64,000 nt of DNA. It comes from Psychrobacter sanguinis (GTDB lineage Bacteria > Pseudomonadota > Gammaproteobacteria > Pseudomonadales > Moraxellaceae). The notes below the pieces were generated by a model, which worked only from the letters and a program-made list of their open reading frames with translations, searched no databases and had not been told where the DNA came from. The stretch covers positions 310,001 through 374,000 of the forward strand of contig NZ_CP085990.1 of assembly GCF_020736705.1 (NCBI RefSeq), in the 5' to 3' direction. Numbering within the stretch: position 1 is the first letter of the stretch; each line of letters begins with the position of its first letter. Below are positions 22,401 through 29,906 of this stretch, one piece after another. The translations under genes and the position numbers were made by a program.

Positions 22401-23324
22401 GTGTTCTTCTTGTTGACGCTGCATGTCTTGCAGATGCAGCTTGTCACGTGCTTCATCTTTAAGCCACTGCTCTTCAGCCAAGCGGTCACTGAGCTTGTTA
22501 AATTTATTTTTCAGCTGCTCGTGCTGCTGTTGTAACACAGTTACTGACTTAGTAAGGACGTCTTGATTGGCCTTGTGTGACAGTTGTGCTGCTTTCGCCT
22601 GACACAGCTGATGAATAGCCAACTGCTCTTTCACAGCTGCTAACTCTTGCTGAATTTGTTGATATTGATTGGCACTTTCGGCCTGTTTGACCAGTTTTTT
22701 CTTTTGACGACTTAGCTCCGCCTCAATATCGTTAAGACGTTCTAGATTTTCTCGAGTTTTAAGCAGCTTTTTTTGGGTTTCTTCACGGCGCGCCTGATAG
22801 CGAGAAACACCTGCTGCCTCCTCAATGAACTCACGTAGCTGTTGGGGACTTGAGTCAACAATACGTCCAATCATACCTTGCTGAATGACTGAATAACTGC
22901 GTGGCCCTAATCCAGTTCCCAAAAACACATCGACCACATCGCGGCGGCGACAGCGCGTACCGTTGATAAAATAATCTGACTTACCCTCAACGTTAATTTG
23001 GCGACGCACCGATAACTCATGGTATAGATTTAACTCATGACGAATACCAGTCTGCTCATCTTGAGTGTGTTCGAAGGTTAGCTCAACACTGGCAACGCTT
23101 TTTGCTGCCTTATTTTGAGTGCCTGCAAAAATCACATCACTCATTGCCCCGCCTCTGAGCTGCTTGGCGGAAGATTCACCTAATACCCAGCGAATGGCAT
23201 CAATCACATTGGATTTACCACAACCGTTCGGACCGACAATGGCAGTAATGCCATGGCGAAAGGTGAAAGTTGTGGGATTAGCAAAAGACTTAAATCCTGC
23301 CAGCTTAAGAGATTTTAGACGCAT
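19419..23324 (-). CDS. smc: Chromosome segregation protein SMC
   Basis: The 1301-residue protein has the SMC plan. The N-terminal head has Walker A GPNGCGKSN (residues 31-39) and IQQGMIGRIVDSSPQQLREFIEEAAG. Long Gln-rich coiled coils flank a central hinge-like region (about 520-770). The C-terminal head has LSGGEKTL (from residue 1201), Walker B FCVLDEVDAPLDD and the ISHNK switch. It is an ATP-driven condensin that organises sister chromosomes. It is about 130 residues longer than the usual 1150-1170. Much of the excess is Ser/Asn/Gln/Lys-rich linker within the hinge region, and I do not see a typical Gly-rich hinge motif. A candidate promoter lies at 23381-23409, just inside the insertion sequence. 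Confidence 0.96.
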   Translation of the reverse strand: MRLKSLKLAGFKSFANPTTFTFRHGITAIVGPNGCGKSNVIDAIRWVLGESSAKQLRGGAMSDVIFAGTQNKAAKSVASVELTFEHTQDEQTGIRHELNLYHELSVRRQINVEGKSDYFINGTRCRRRDVVDVFLGTGLGPRSYSVIQQGMIGRIVDSSPQQLREFIEEAAGVSRYQARREETQKKLLKTRENLERLNDIEAELSRQKKKLVKQAESANQYQQIQQELAAVKEQLAIHQLCQAKAAQLSHKANQDVLTKSVTVLQQQHEQLKNKFNKLSDRLAEEQWLKDEARDKLHLQDMQRQQEEHQLNNLQANINQLDGRYQANLERQKRAESSLAETQKEQQAQAELIASLTPKITELEQRQTQTQQAYAPLQVAWDETNAQVMALEKEQRQYEQQLALDKQAAHRVQQDLSKWQTQQSLWQQEAVKWGVAQSPQNANNGDDKTAKDLSDNPDVLSDNPDTALVDLEAKLSGLIKQQETVTESLETEQPALNKLSQTVTTQQTQLAQLEKQHASLIAEYETLHSIVHPKKDKKSQLEASDVASASATTDSALKDNQSTASLSRLNKLPALHQQIKLSKAGEQYALVLDRWLAFWLDSRVMDITATKDKTEVGQWYQLLSGLIGSESDLAANNVLNQSSKHTSRPKQNQNKQKDSSSENEQAGSVLFANSASQTITKAMGSQLIPLSDLITTPKLGLWQQCYLYADKNLKDLKTGEDNTALQMAAELIVQLPQFALIITASGWVMGHFGAIHLSKLSGESQNAQFLSVRLQQQQRLAILEDQLNEIEAQMEQLSQQLKANQLKKEQGSVVVEELSAQLSTLTHSLHNLKQQQVELRAKQDRQNSEQQRLKQQRQQLDEDYQQLQQELTQLTVSQEQAKKELHTVEPKLIVVKDKQQQLQQQRQVISQQEREDGNSLRQLQLEVSRAELAEKHNQQQLQQLSIDLKQLKQAEQRLQQEQQKLQQQLPKLDASLKQTRSTHHEMQTALDERNAIINTLQTEANDLQQQRDDTEQQLQQQQQQLAETVTQVAIANERISEAGVRLTQVNNELTPETILTDYLAHGRSLSEVKLQKLQSDDLQLSAKLNNMGPVNLAAAAELAAVDERLLPLEQQINDITASMATLTDAIASIDAKTKTLFLETLDSVNESLTNLFTKVFGGGQASLTLSKEEDLEQSEQWRAGLELMAQPKGKKNSRLAVLSGGEKTLTALSLIFAIFKQHPAPFCVLDEVDAPLDDANVMRFTNLISDLADEVQFIFISHNKLAMQIADELKGVTMPQPGISTLVSVSLEEAEQYLDPTA

Positions 23325-23380
23325 GAAGGCCGCATTTAGTTGTGAGTTAGTAAAAAGTAAGACGCTTGATAAAGTGGCGT

Positions 23381-23409
23381 ATTTTACCTGAAATTACGCT
23401 ATTTTTCAG
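23381..23409 (-). promoter_or_regulatory. Candidate smc promoter
   Basis: Read on the minus strand: CTGAAA (23404-23409), a 17-nt spacer, TAAAAT (23381-23386). It lies between the smc start and the insertion sequence, so the insertion probably left it intact. Confidence 0.45.
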
Positions 23410-23433
23410 GTCTAAGCCCCTTATCTACTTAAA

Positions 23434-24523
23434 TAGGACTTACGCAACAATCAGTCTAGGCGAGCGCAACTGCTCGCAGAGATAGTCATCCAGCAAGCCA
23501 TGTTTTAACTGATATACCGTTTTCTTTGTCTGCCTAGCAATACGGGTCAAACTTATCCAAACTAATATAGAACAGCAAATATGATTGCGCTGAATACGTG
23601 CTTTTCGACACTGATTAGACTCTATACCTGTTAATTGCTTAATCTCACGATGAAACTGCTCAATTTTCCAGCGTATGGCGCACACCTGTTGTACGTCATC
23701 ACGATTTGTTTGAGTGGTGTCGTTGGTTACGACCCAATCCGTGCGGTGAGTACTCACCACAACCCGAAACAGTTGCACTTTATAGTGTTTAGGAAATTTA
23801 TTGATCTTAATTAATTTGCCATTATCTTGTTCGGCCTCAGTCCATTGTAAAGCACTGACTGAGGTATAAGCGCGTTGCCCCTTAGAATCATCAACCAAAC
23901 GGTTGCTCTTAAGCGGACAGTAAAAGATTTTACCTAAACCATCAATGGTCAGCATGATATCTTTAGTGGCATACCAGCTGTCCATGAGCACCGTTTTAAA
24001 TACCAATTGCTTGTACTCGATCGTGTGTCGTAACATATCTTCTAAATGATCAAGCTTGGTTTTACCATCGATGGCTTTGTCGTAAATACGGTAGTCAATA
24101 ACCCAATACTGCTGGGTATGCGGGTTAACGTAGATGCAGTTTACAAGACCAATGCCTTTAATTAATCGTTTAGCATTGCCACTATATTGGCGGTTGACCA
24201 GTTCTATCTTATGACTGTGATCTTTGTCTAATACGGTGTCATCAAAGAGCAAGTAACCCTCAGCATCGGCGACAATGTCTTGTTTAACTTGTTCCCATAC
24301 TAGACGAGGTTTGAGCTTGTCACCTTTAATATAACGGTTGATACGGTCATGACTGATGTTCTCAGGATGATGATCAGCATAGTTGGTGATGGTGTAGTTT
24401 ATTTGGCTCACCATGAGATATTGGCAATAATCTAGTCGGGTTACTTTAGGCTTCTTCATGACTATTATGGTACTACGCTGTGCTTTAGGTTGGCAATATA
24501 TCTCTGGTTTTGCGTAAGTCCTA
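23434..24523 (-). mobile_element. Complete insertion sequence, IS4/IS701-like DDE type
   Basis: The 1090-bp element has perfect 14-bp terminal inverted repeats, TAGGACTTACGCAA at 23434-23447 and its complement at 24510-24523. It is flanked by TTAAA direct repeats (23429-23433 and 24524-24528), the target duplication; a sixth matching base makes the boundary ambiguous by one. It holds a single full-length transposase gene whose stop codon lies inside the left repeat. With both ends, target repeats and gene intact, it appears recent and potentially active. It lies in an intergenic region and breaks no gene. The family is inferred from the transposase. Confidence 0.92.
23440..24459 (-). CDS. DDE transposase of the insertion sequence
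   Basis: The transposase has 339 residues from the ATG at 24459. The frame extends upstream to 24564, but that would pass the right end of the element, so the internal ATG (MKKPKVTRLDYCQ) is preferred. The acidic triad is visible: Asp in YLLFDDTVLDKDHSHK, Asp in FKTVLMDSWYATKD, and Glu in IRWKIEQFHREIKQLTGIE. This spacing and the WKIEQFHRE motif fit the DDE_5 / IS701-type group within the broad IS4 superfamily. No frameshift is seen. The TAA stop overlaps the left terminal repeat. Confidence 0.9.
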   Translation of the reverse strand: MKKPKVTRLDYCQYLMVSQINYTITNYADHHPENISHDRINRYIKGDKLKPRLVWEQVKQDIVADAEGYLLFDDTVLDKDHSHKIELVNRQYSGNAKRLIKGIGLVNCIYVNPHTQQYWVIDYRIYDKAIDGKTKLDHLEDMLRHTIEYKQLVFKTVLMDSWYATKDIMLTIDGLGKIFYCPLKSNRLVDDSKGQRAYTSVSALQWTEAEQDNGKLIKINKFPKHYKVQLFRVVVSTHRTDWVVTNDTTQTNRDDVQQVCAIRWKIEQFHREIKQLTGIESNQCRKARIQRNHICCSILVWISLTRIARQTKKTVYQLKHGLLDDYLCEQLRSPRLIVA

Positions 24524-24675
24524 TTAAATAAACAAAACATAAAGAGGTACAAATTGAATTGCACGGCAAAAGCACCTATATTGAATGCTAATCTTAAATA
24601 TTATCACCCTTTAGTAACTGTTATAACGTCACAGTTAGATATTAAATCAGTTACTAACCCAGTAAAGAGTCTGCT

Positions 24676-24975
24676 ATGTCAAAATATGACCCTCAACAAT
24701 TACAACAAAAATTTGAGCAGTGGCACAAACTACGCCTTGAGCAATTAGAAGCACAAAAAAATTGGCTAGAAGCAGAAGCCTTATATAGCGAGTTAAAAGA
24801 GTATTACTTAAGCCCACAGTGGATGACAGACCGCGAACAAGATTTAGAGCTTCAGTATTCTGGAGACGCTCATTCCTTGTTAAGCGAAGATGCCTTATGG
24901 GACATGCTATCAGAGCGAGATGAGTTAGCAAAACGGTGGATGCGTCTGGGTTTGGATGCCCTCGATAAGCAATAG
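24676..24975 (+). CDS. DUF4298-type small protein
   Basis: This acidic protein of 99 residues is mostly helical. The second half reads YYLSPQWMTDRE, LLSEDALWDMLSERDELAKRWMRLGLDALD, which matches the pattern I know for DUF4298 proteins (a YY-S-W-DRE block, then LSEDAL and ER-EL). The function is unknown. The gene stands alone between the insertion sequence and the TSUP permease; smc would be its divergent neighbour without the insertion. The sequence shows no signal peptide or membrane helix. Confidence 0.72.
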   Translation: MSKYDPQQLQQKFEQWHKLRLEQLEAQKNWLEAEALYSELKEYYLSPQWMTDREQDLELQYSGDAHSLLSEDALWDMLSERDELAKRWMRLGLDALDKQ

Positions 24976-24980
24976 ACAAA

Positions 24981-25022
24981 CCATAGGCAAGTAGCAATAG
25001 ACAAGTAGCAATAGACAAGTAG
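24981..25022. repeat. Three 14-bp tandem units
   Basis: Two perfect units CAATAGACAAGTAG (24995-25008 and 25009-25022) follow one with two mismatches (24981-24994). A partial unit overlaps the stop codon of the DUF4298 gene. Confidence 0.8.
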
Positions 25023-25087
25023 TGACAGTATTAGCCATTACTAAAACCGTCGCCAACGGTAATGATTGGTCTGATTAGAAACAATAA

Positions 25088-25122
25088 AAGGCGTCGCCTC
25101 TACGACGTCCGCCTTATTTTTT
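25088..25122 (+). terminator. Possible terminator after the DUF4298 gene
   Basis: AAGGCG and CGCCTT form a 6-bp outer stem with an imperfect GTCG/CGAC inner stem, followed by A and seven T. The stem is interrupted, so this is weaker than the other terminators here. Confidence 0.5.
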
Positions 25123-25182
25123 TACATGGCTGTATTTATTCATGGCTACAGGTATTTTATATGGCCAATTATGGGAAGCTTA

Positions 25183-25995
25183 TTAAACGATATTCATACC
25201 CGATAGCCCCGACCATAATAGCTGACTTCCTGCAATCACTAGCAATCCCCCAAAAGCTTTCTTTAAAGTAGCTGCAGGCAATTGGTGTGCCCACTTGGCC
25301 CCTAACTTGGCAGTAATAAAGCTGGCAATCGAAATACAGATAAACCCAATAACATGGACGAAGCCCACCGCCCCTTCTGGTAACTCAGAAACATTTTGAC
25401 CAAACCAAGCAAATCCAGCAGCCCCTGCTAGGGCAATCGGTAGACCACAGGCTGCTGAGGTGCCGACCGCTTGACGCATCGGTAAGCCTGCCCAAGTTAG
25501 AAATGGCACAGTTAGACTGCCCCCACCGATACCAAAAATAGAAGATGCCATACCGATACCTGAACCCGCGGCCACTTGTACCGGTGCTGAAGGCAAAGGT
25601 TTACCCAAGTTTTCTTTATTGGATAAAAACAACATCTTGAAGGCCACCAACAGTGCCCCTCCACCAATCAATGCCTGCAGCATAAGACCATGAATTTGAT
25701 CAGCGATAGCGGCACCTACTAGACTACCGACCACCAAGCCAATGGCCATATTTTTCCAGACATCCCAGCGTACTCCACCTCGCTTGTTATGAGCAGTTAA
25801 CGAGCTAATGGAAGTGACAACGATAGTGGCCAGAGATGTGCCGACTGCCATATGTGCAATGATTTCTGGAGAATACCCATAAGCCGTAAAAATCCATACC
25901 AGAGCAGGCACAATAATCATGCCGCCTCCAATACCAAATAACCCTGCACATAGACCTGCAAAAGCGCCAGCCACTAAAAACCAAACTATCATCAT
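25183..25995 (-). CDS. TSUP family membrane permease (TauE/SafE)
   Basis: The 270-residue protein is almost entirely hydrophobic with about eight predicted helices. It has the two internally repeated TauE/SafE motifs: GLFGIGGGMIIVPALVW near the N-terminus and SSIFGIGGGSLTVPFLTW in the middle. The family exports sulfite, sulfoacetate and other organosulfur or organic anions; the substrate cannot be told from sequence. No sulfur-metabolism gene is adjacent. The start is at 25995, opposite the birA gene across a 337-bp gap. Confidence 0.9.
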   Translation of the reverse strand: MMIVWFLVAGAFAGLCAGLFGIGGGMIIVPALVWIFTAYGYSPEIIAHMAVGTSLATIVVTSISSLTAHNKRGGVRWDVWKNMAIGLVVGSLVGAAIADQIHGLMLQALIGGGALLVAFKMLFLSNKENLGKPLPSAPVQVAAGSGIGMASSIFGIGGGSLTVPFLTWAGLPMRQAVGTSAACGLPIALAGAAGFAWFGQNVSELPEGAVGFVHVIGFICISIASFITAKLGAKWAHQLPAATLKKAFGGLLVIAGSQLLWSGLSGMNIV

Positions 25996-26332
25996 AAGCC
26001 CACTACTCTGCTATCAAAAAATATTAAACCCACAGTATAGCAAAACCTTATAGTCAAAATTTAATAAAATCGGTAGCCTAGAGGCCAATCAATATGAAGG
26101 ACACATATAGGAAAAGATAAATAGAGAGCTAAATGGGGAAATTTTTTGGTCGCTCATGGCACCAAACCTATAATCGTCTGAGTAAAGAATGTGCTAATAT
26201 TTATAGCAGCGATTTTAACTCCCTAGTGCTTGTTGTATAAGTATTTAGGCTAAGGGTGCTTATATTATGAGTGACTCTTAGGTTGAGTTGGCTTAATTTC
26301 TCTATTTCCTCTAGGCTTAAACAGGCTGCTGT
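25996..26332. other. Divergent intergenic region, TSUP permease / birA
   Basis: 337 bp between genes pointing away from each other, so both promoters should be here. I see no gene and no clear operator dyad. Confidence 0.5.
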
Positions 26333-27361
26333 ATGTATTCTTATTCAAACTTCATTATCAATCAGCCTATTGCTCATCATCATTTAGAAGTGTGCAGTTC
26401 AACCAACAGCGAGCTGATGCAAAGTGTCAATACAGCAAAGATTGACCCCTCTCAACCCTATATGTTGACTGCAGGTATGCAAACGGCTGGCCGTGGCCAA
26501 CGAGCCCGAACTTGGCAATCGCCGATTGGCAATATCTACCTGTCTCTATATCACCCTTTGCAAGTACCCTTGTCGGGACTGTTGTCGTTGGTGGTCGGCT
26601 TTCATCTGACGCGCCTGCCTATTATTCAGCAAATTAACCGTCAACGCCGTACTGTTGGTCTGCCTAGTGTTGGGGTCAAATGGGCGAACGATATTGGCTA
26701 TTATGACGTGCGTCCCTCTAGTCAACCACCCACTCAGCCCGCTGACCAAATCTTGCCTCAGCCCTTACGTACTGATCGCAGCAGTTTTAATAAACTGGCT
26801 GGTATTTTGATTGAGCCAGTATTGACCGACAATCAGATTACTGGGGTTATTGTCGGGGTTGGCATAAATATCGAAGCCGCTCCCCTGTTATCTGAAACCA
26901 CCAAAGAAGGAATGGACTATCAAGCCATAAGCTTAACCCAAATAATCGAAGAAACTCAGTTGGCTCACAACCGTCAAGGCGATAAGAATCATATCAATAC
27001 GGGACTTAAAAATACGGCAGTAGCCTTTCCCAGAGCGGACGATTTATATCGACCGGTCAGCGCCACAATTTTGCGGGCTATAAATCAGTTTATGACTTTT
27101 AAACAAGACCCTTATAGCTTAACCGAGTTTATTAAAGACTATAGTGCAGTGAATGTGCTGGCAGGTCATCAAGTACAAATCACTCAGCAGTCTTTGATTA
27201 CGACTAAACAAGTAGGCGCCGATACTGCACCACAAGTTTTTGAACCACAGATCTTAGAAGGTAAAGTGACGGGGATAAATGCAGATGGTAGTTTGCAACT
27301 TCAGTCTAACAATGAGGTGGGCATGATTAACGTCTATACGGGTACCATTCGCGTTATTTAG
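26333..27361 (+). CDS. birA: Biotin--[acetyl-CoA-carboxylase] ligase
   Basis: The 342-residue protein has the biotin protein ligase core: CSSTNSEL, the adenylate-binding AGMQTAGRGQRARTWQSP (the GRGRRGR-type loop), NIYLSLY, the VGVKWANDI motif with its catalytic Lys, and FNKLAGILIE. A C-terminal SH3-like domain is visible (ILEGKVTGINADGSLQL). It attaches biotin to AccB. It begins directly with the catalytic domain, so it lacks the DNA-binding helix-turn-helix of E. coli BirA and should not be a repressor. An insert of about 30 residues (around 125-150, Pro/Gln-rich) follows KWANDI. No ribosome-binding site is obvious. Confidence 0.92.
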   Translation: MYSYSNFIINQPIAHHHLEVCSSTNSELMQSVNTAKIDPSQPYMLTAGMQTAGRGQRARTWQSPIGNIYLSLYHPLQVPLSGLLSLVVGFHLTRLPIIQQINRQRRTVGLPSVGVKWANDIGYYDVRPSSQPPTQPADQILPQPLRTDRSSFNKLAGILIEPVLTDNQITGVIVGVGINIEAAPLLSETTKEGMDYQAISLTQIIEETQLAHNRQGDKNHINTGLKNTAVAFPRADDLYRPVSATILRAINQFMTFKQDPYSLTEFIKDYSAVNVLAGHQVQITQQSLITTKQVGADTAPQVFEPQILEGKVTGINADGSLQLQSNNEVGMINVYTGTIRVI

Positions 27362-27383
27362 AGCGATAACTTTTTTATATAGC

Positions 27384-27468
27384 AACCTATCTTTGTCAGA
27401 CTCGATGAACCTATCTACTTGTCGTATTGACGATCGCTTTCGTAGATAGGTTTACTCTTAGATAGGTT
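27384..27468. terminator. Nested inverted repeats between birA and the Nudix gene
   Basis: AACCTATCT occurs at 27384 and 27408 and its complement AGATAGGTT at 27444 and 27460. The inner pair extends to an 11-bp stem (27408-27418 with 27442-27452) with a 23-nt loop. It lies between convergent genes and probably acts as a shared terminator, although the T-run is short. Confidence 0.5.
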
Positions 27469-27538
27469 GTTTTCTAGATTTGGTGTTAATTAGGACAACG
27501 TCAGTTCGATTTGGCTTTAAGTAAGAGGCATGCTTAGT

Positions 27539-28318
27539 TTAAGCATCGACAGGATCATAATACCAATCAATCTCTCTGTCGAAACCTACCTCCAGTAAGT
27601 TTGCCAGTATTCGTCCTGTCAAACCCCAAACTACTTCTCCATCTACTCGCCAGCAGGGAGTCTTAATACTTATTGATCGTCCACCCATAGAGTAAGGTAA
27701 AACATAATCACAAGTCGGCTGAGTAATCAGCTGTTCAAAATCTCCCCAGAATATACGGGCAATTTCTCCTAGCTCAGGAACGTAGGTAACGGGTGGCTCC
27801 ACCAAAGCCACGATAGGCCGTACAGCGAGTCCTTTTTTGGAGGTTTGTGGCGGTAATTGACCGACGATTTGCGCTTTACTCGGTGGTAATGCGGTTTCCT
27901 CACACGCTTCACGCAGGGCAGTAACCACGTTATTACCATCTCCCTCATCGTGCTTACCTCCGGCAAAAGAGACTTCGCCAGCATGACTGCTTAAATGAGC
28001 CGCGCGCCTAGTCAGTAATACCTTTGGCTGTACTTCATTGGTAATGAGTACCAATACCGCAGCATCTGCAATGGGAGTGGTTACCAAATGTTCTAAAATC
28101 GCTTGTACCCGTCCAATCTCCCCTTTATACCCCTTGTCGATTACTGACTCTCCAAGCATGGTCTGTTGAATGCGTTGTGTCATCTGTTTTAGGCTAGGCT
28201 GAGTAAGATGTTCCGGTAACACCACAGCCAACTCTTCAAACCGAGGAGAATGGGTATTTTTATGACGGGCTTTTGACGCTGACAACATTTCAATCGGGGA
28301 TTTCATAGGATATATCAA
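27539..28318 (-). CDS. Nudix hydrolase, CoA pyrophosphatase type (NudL-like)
   Basis: The 259-residue protein has a Nudix box with its Gly, Glu and REACEE positions (GGKHDEGDGNNVVTALREACEETAL). Immediately before it is LLTRRAAHLSSHAGEVSFAGG, close to the extra signature of CoA diphosphatases (LL-KR---L--H-G-VSFPGG). Such enzymes split CoA and its derivatives to phosphopantetheine and 3',5'-ADP. An N-terminal extension of about 85 residues precedes the domain. It is convergent with birA and divergent from another Nudix gene. Confidence 0.85.
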   Translation of the reverse strand: MIYPMKSPIEMLSASKARHKNTHSPRFEELAVVLPEHLTQPSLKQMTQRIQQTMLGESVIDKGYKGEIGRVQAILEHLVTTPIADAAVLVLITNEVQPKVLLTRRAAHLSSHAGEVSFAGGKHDEGDGNNVVTALREACEETALPPSKAQIVGQLPPQTSKKGLAVRPIVALVEPPVTYVPELGEIARIFWGDFEQLITQPTCDYVLPYSMGGRSISIKTPCWRVDGEVVWGLTGRILANLLEVGFDREIDWYYDPVDA

Positions 28319-28635
28319 ACAATTTTTAAACAGTTTATAGGATAAGGTTAGACTAACCTATTACCCCTAAGTATGCTATCGTGATGACTTGCACGTTTTA
28401 GTAATTGTGTATCATTAATGATAATCAGCGTATCTAGCTATTTTATGTAGAAACATAAACTTTATATAAAACAAGAATATCGAAATAAGAAAGGCGCCTG
28501 ATATTATCGCAGCCGACTTATTCAAGCTGAGTCTCTATCGTTTAAAATACATGTCTTTAAAATAAAGAAAAGCTATCAAAATCATTATCATTAAAAATAT
28601 ACTCAGTCACAACTTCTAATAATAAGGACTGCCCT
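28319..28635. other. Divergent region between two Nudix genes
   Basis: 317 bp of AT-rich sequence between genes that point apart. It should hold both promoters. I see no gene and no dyad worth naming. AAGGA before the plus-strand gene is its ribosome-binding site. Confidence 0.5.
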
Positions 28636-29199
28636 ATGGCGTACTGTTTACAATGCGGTCACCAAGCGGAACATAAGATTCCAGAGGGGGATCATAAACC
28701 TCGTTTGGTTTGCCCCAATTGTCATTATATTCATTATGAAAACCCTAAAGTTATTTGCGGTGCCATTGTCATTCATGAAGGCAAAGTACTGCTTTGCCGC
28801 CGTGCTATCGAACCTAGATACGGTTATTGGACCTTACCTGCCGGCTTTATGGAAATCGGTGAGACTATGGCAGAAGGCGCCGCCCGTGAAACAGTAGAAG
28901 AAGCAGATGCGGTGGCTATTCATCCTCACCTTTATTGCTTATATGACATCCCTGACATTGGTCAAATTTATATTCTCTACCTCACTGAGCTACAGGATGG
29001 TAAATATAATGTTGGTCCAGAAAGCTTAGAGTGTGCTTTATTTGAAGAACAAGATATCCCTTGGGAAGAGATTGCATTCGAGGCAGTTAAACGCACCTTA
29101 AAGCACTACTTTAATGACCGTAAAACCATCACAGACCATGCTAAGTTTCCGATTCATGAAGAGAGTATCTCTAAAGATAAGAGTATCAAACGCTATTAG
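28636..29199 (+). CDS. Nudix hydrolase with N-terminal zinc ribbon
   Basis: The 187-residue protein starts with a four-Cys zinc ribbon (CLQCG at residues 4-8 and CPNC at about 26-29). The Nudix domain has the complete box GFMEIGETMAEGAARETVEEAD at about residues 72-93, preceded by KVLLCRR and GYWTLPAG. The arrangement fits the Nudix group with an N-terminal ribbon, often acting on ADP-ribose, NADH or FAD. The substrate is not certain. The ribosome-binding site AAGGA lies 8 nt before the ATG. A short 77-bp gap leads to the next gene on the same strand. Confidence 0.88.
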   Translation: MAYCLQCGHQAEHKIPEGDHKPRLVCPNCHYIHYENPKVICGAIVIHEGKVLLCRRAIEPRYGYWTLPAGFMEIGETMAEGAARETVEEADAVAIHPHLYCLYDIPDIGQIYILYLTELQDGKYNVGPESLECALFEEQDIPWEEIAFEAVKRTLKHYFNDRKTITDHAKFPIHEESISKDKSIKRY

Positions 29200-29276
29200 C
29201 CGCGTTAGCAGACTATAGAACAATATTAGCTAGCTGCTATTGACCTGTAATATCTGCTAACCCTATCTGGAAACTA

Positions 29277-29846
29277 TTGCCAATGACTTTGCCTGGGCTT
29301 CAGTACTTAATAAAAGCTTTTAACTATGAGTATGGATACCGAGCACTGGACATTGGCAGGTTATTGGCAGTCTCCACGCTGCTTATTGGCGTTAGTGGCT
29401 TATCTCATGCCCAGAGTACAGACCACTATAAGACCATCTACAAAAGCACTGGGGAATTTGGAGAGGTTAAGTACTCACAATTTGAGCCTGATGCCGGCAT
29501 AAAATCCGAGATTATTCAAATGCGCAACGATGGTCGCCAAAGTCAGCCCGGTCTTTTTGCCACGACTGATGTTTATCAGATTCCAACTCATCAGAGCTCT
29601 AACAATCAAAACCCAAGCAGTCGAAGCACCAAAAGCCACACCCCTAACACTTCCAATACCCAATCCGTCACCCTATCTCAATGTCAAAAACTCAATAGAA
29701 ATCTGACGAACTTACAAGCTGGTGGAGAAATTTATGAGTCTAAAGCCAATAACGAACGCCGCTATTTAACGCCCATTGAAGTGACCGTTAAAATAGAAGA
29801 CACACGTAAGCTATTGACTCAGTATTGCAAAAATCTTGACGGATAG
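29277..29846 (+). CDS. Periplasmic protein with DUF4124-like segment
   Basis: The 189-residue protein has an N-terminal hydrophobic segment ending GLSHAQS, a probable signal-peptidase I site (AHA/Q type) although the N-region is long (about 25 residues). The mature protein opens with YKTIYKSTGEFGEVKYSQFEPD, which resembles the DUF4124 pattern (YK--D--G-V-YS---P). A Ser/Asn/Thr-rich linker and a short helical C-terminus with two Cys follow. The function is unknown. The start could be the second Met two codons later. It may be co-transcribed with the Nudix gene. Confidence 0.65.
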   Translation: MPMTLPGLQYLIKAFNYEYGYRALDIGRLLAVSTLLIGVSGLSHAQSTDHYKTIYKSTGEFGEVKYSQFEPDAGIKSEIIQMRNDGRQSQPGLFATTDVYQIPTHQSSNNQNPSSRSTKSHTPNTSNTQSVTLSQCQKLNRNLTNLQAGGEIYESKANNERRYLTPIEVTVKIEDTRKLLTQYCKNLDG

Positions 29847-29906
29847 AGTGATTATGAACCCAATTAAATGCTCCGTATTAAAAACCCAGTTGAGAATACA
29901 AAGGTC

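Noticed and set aside
24460..24564. The longer transposase start at 24564
   Set aside because: It lies outside the right terminal repeat, so those residues would be encoded by host DNA; the ATG at 24459 is inside the element.
25062..25271. A 69-codon plus-strand frame after the DUF4298 gene
   Set aside because: It spans the likely terminator and overlaps the 3' end of the TSUP permease on the other strand; composition is not protein-like.
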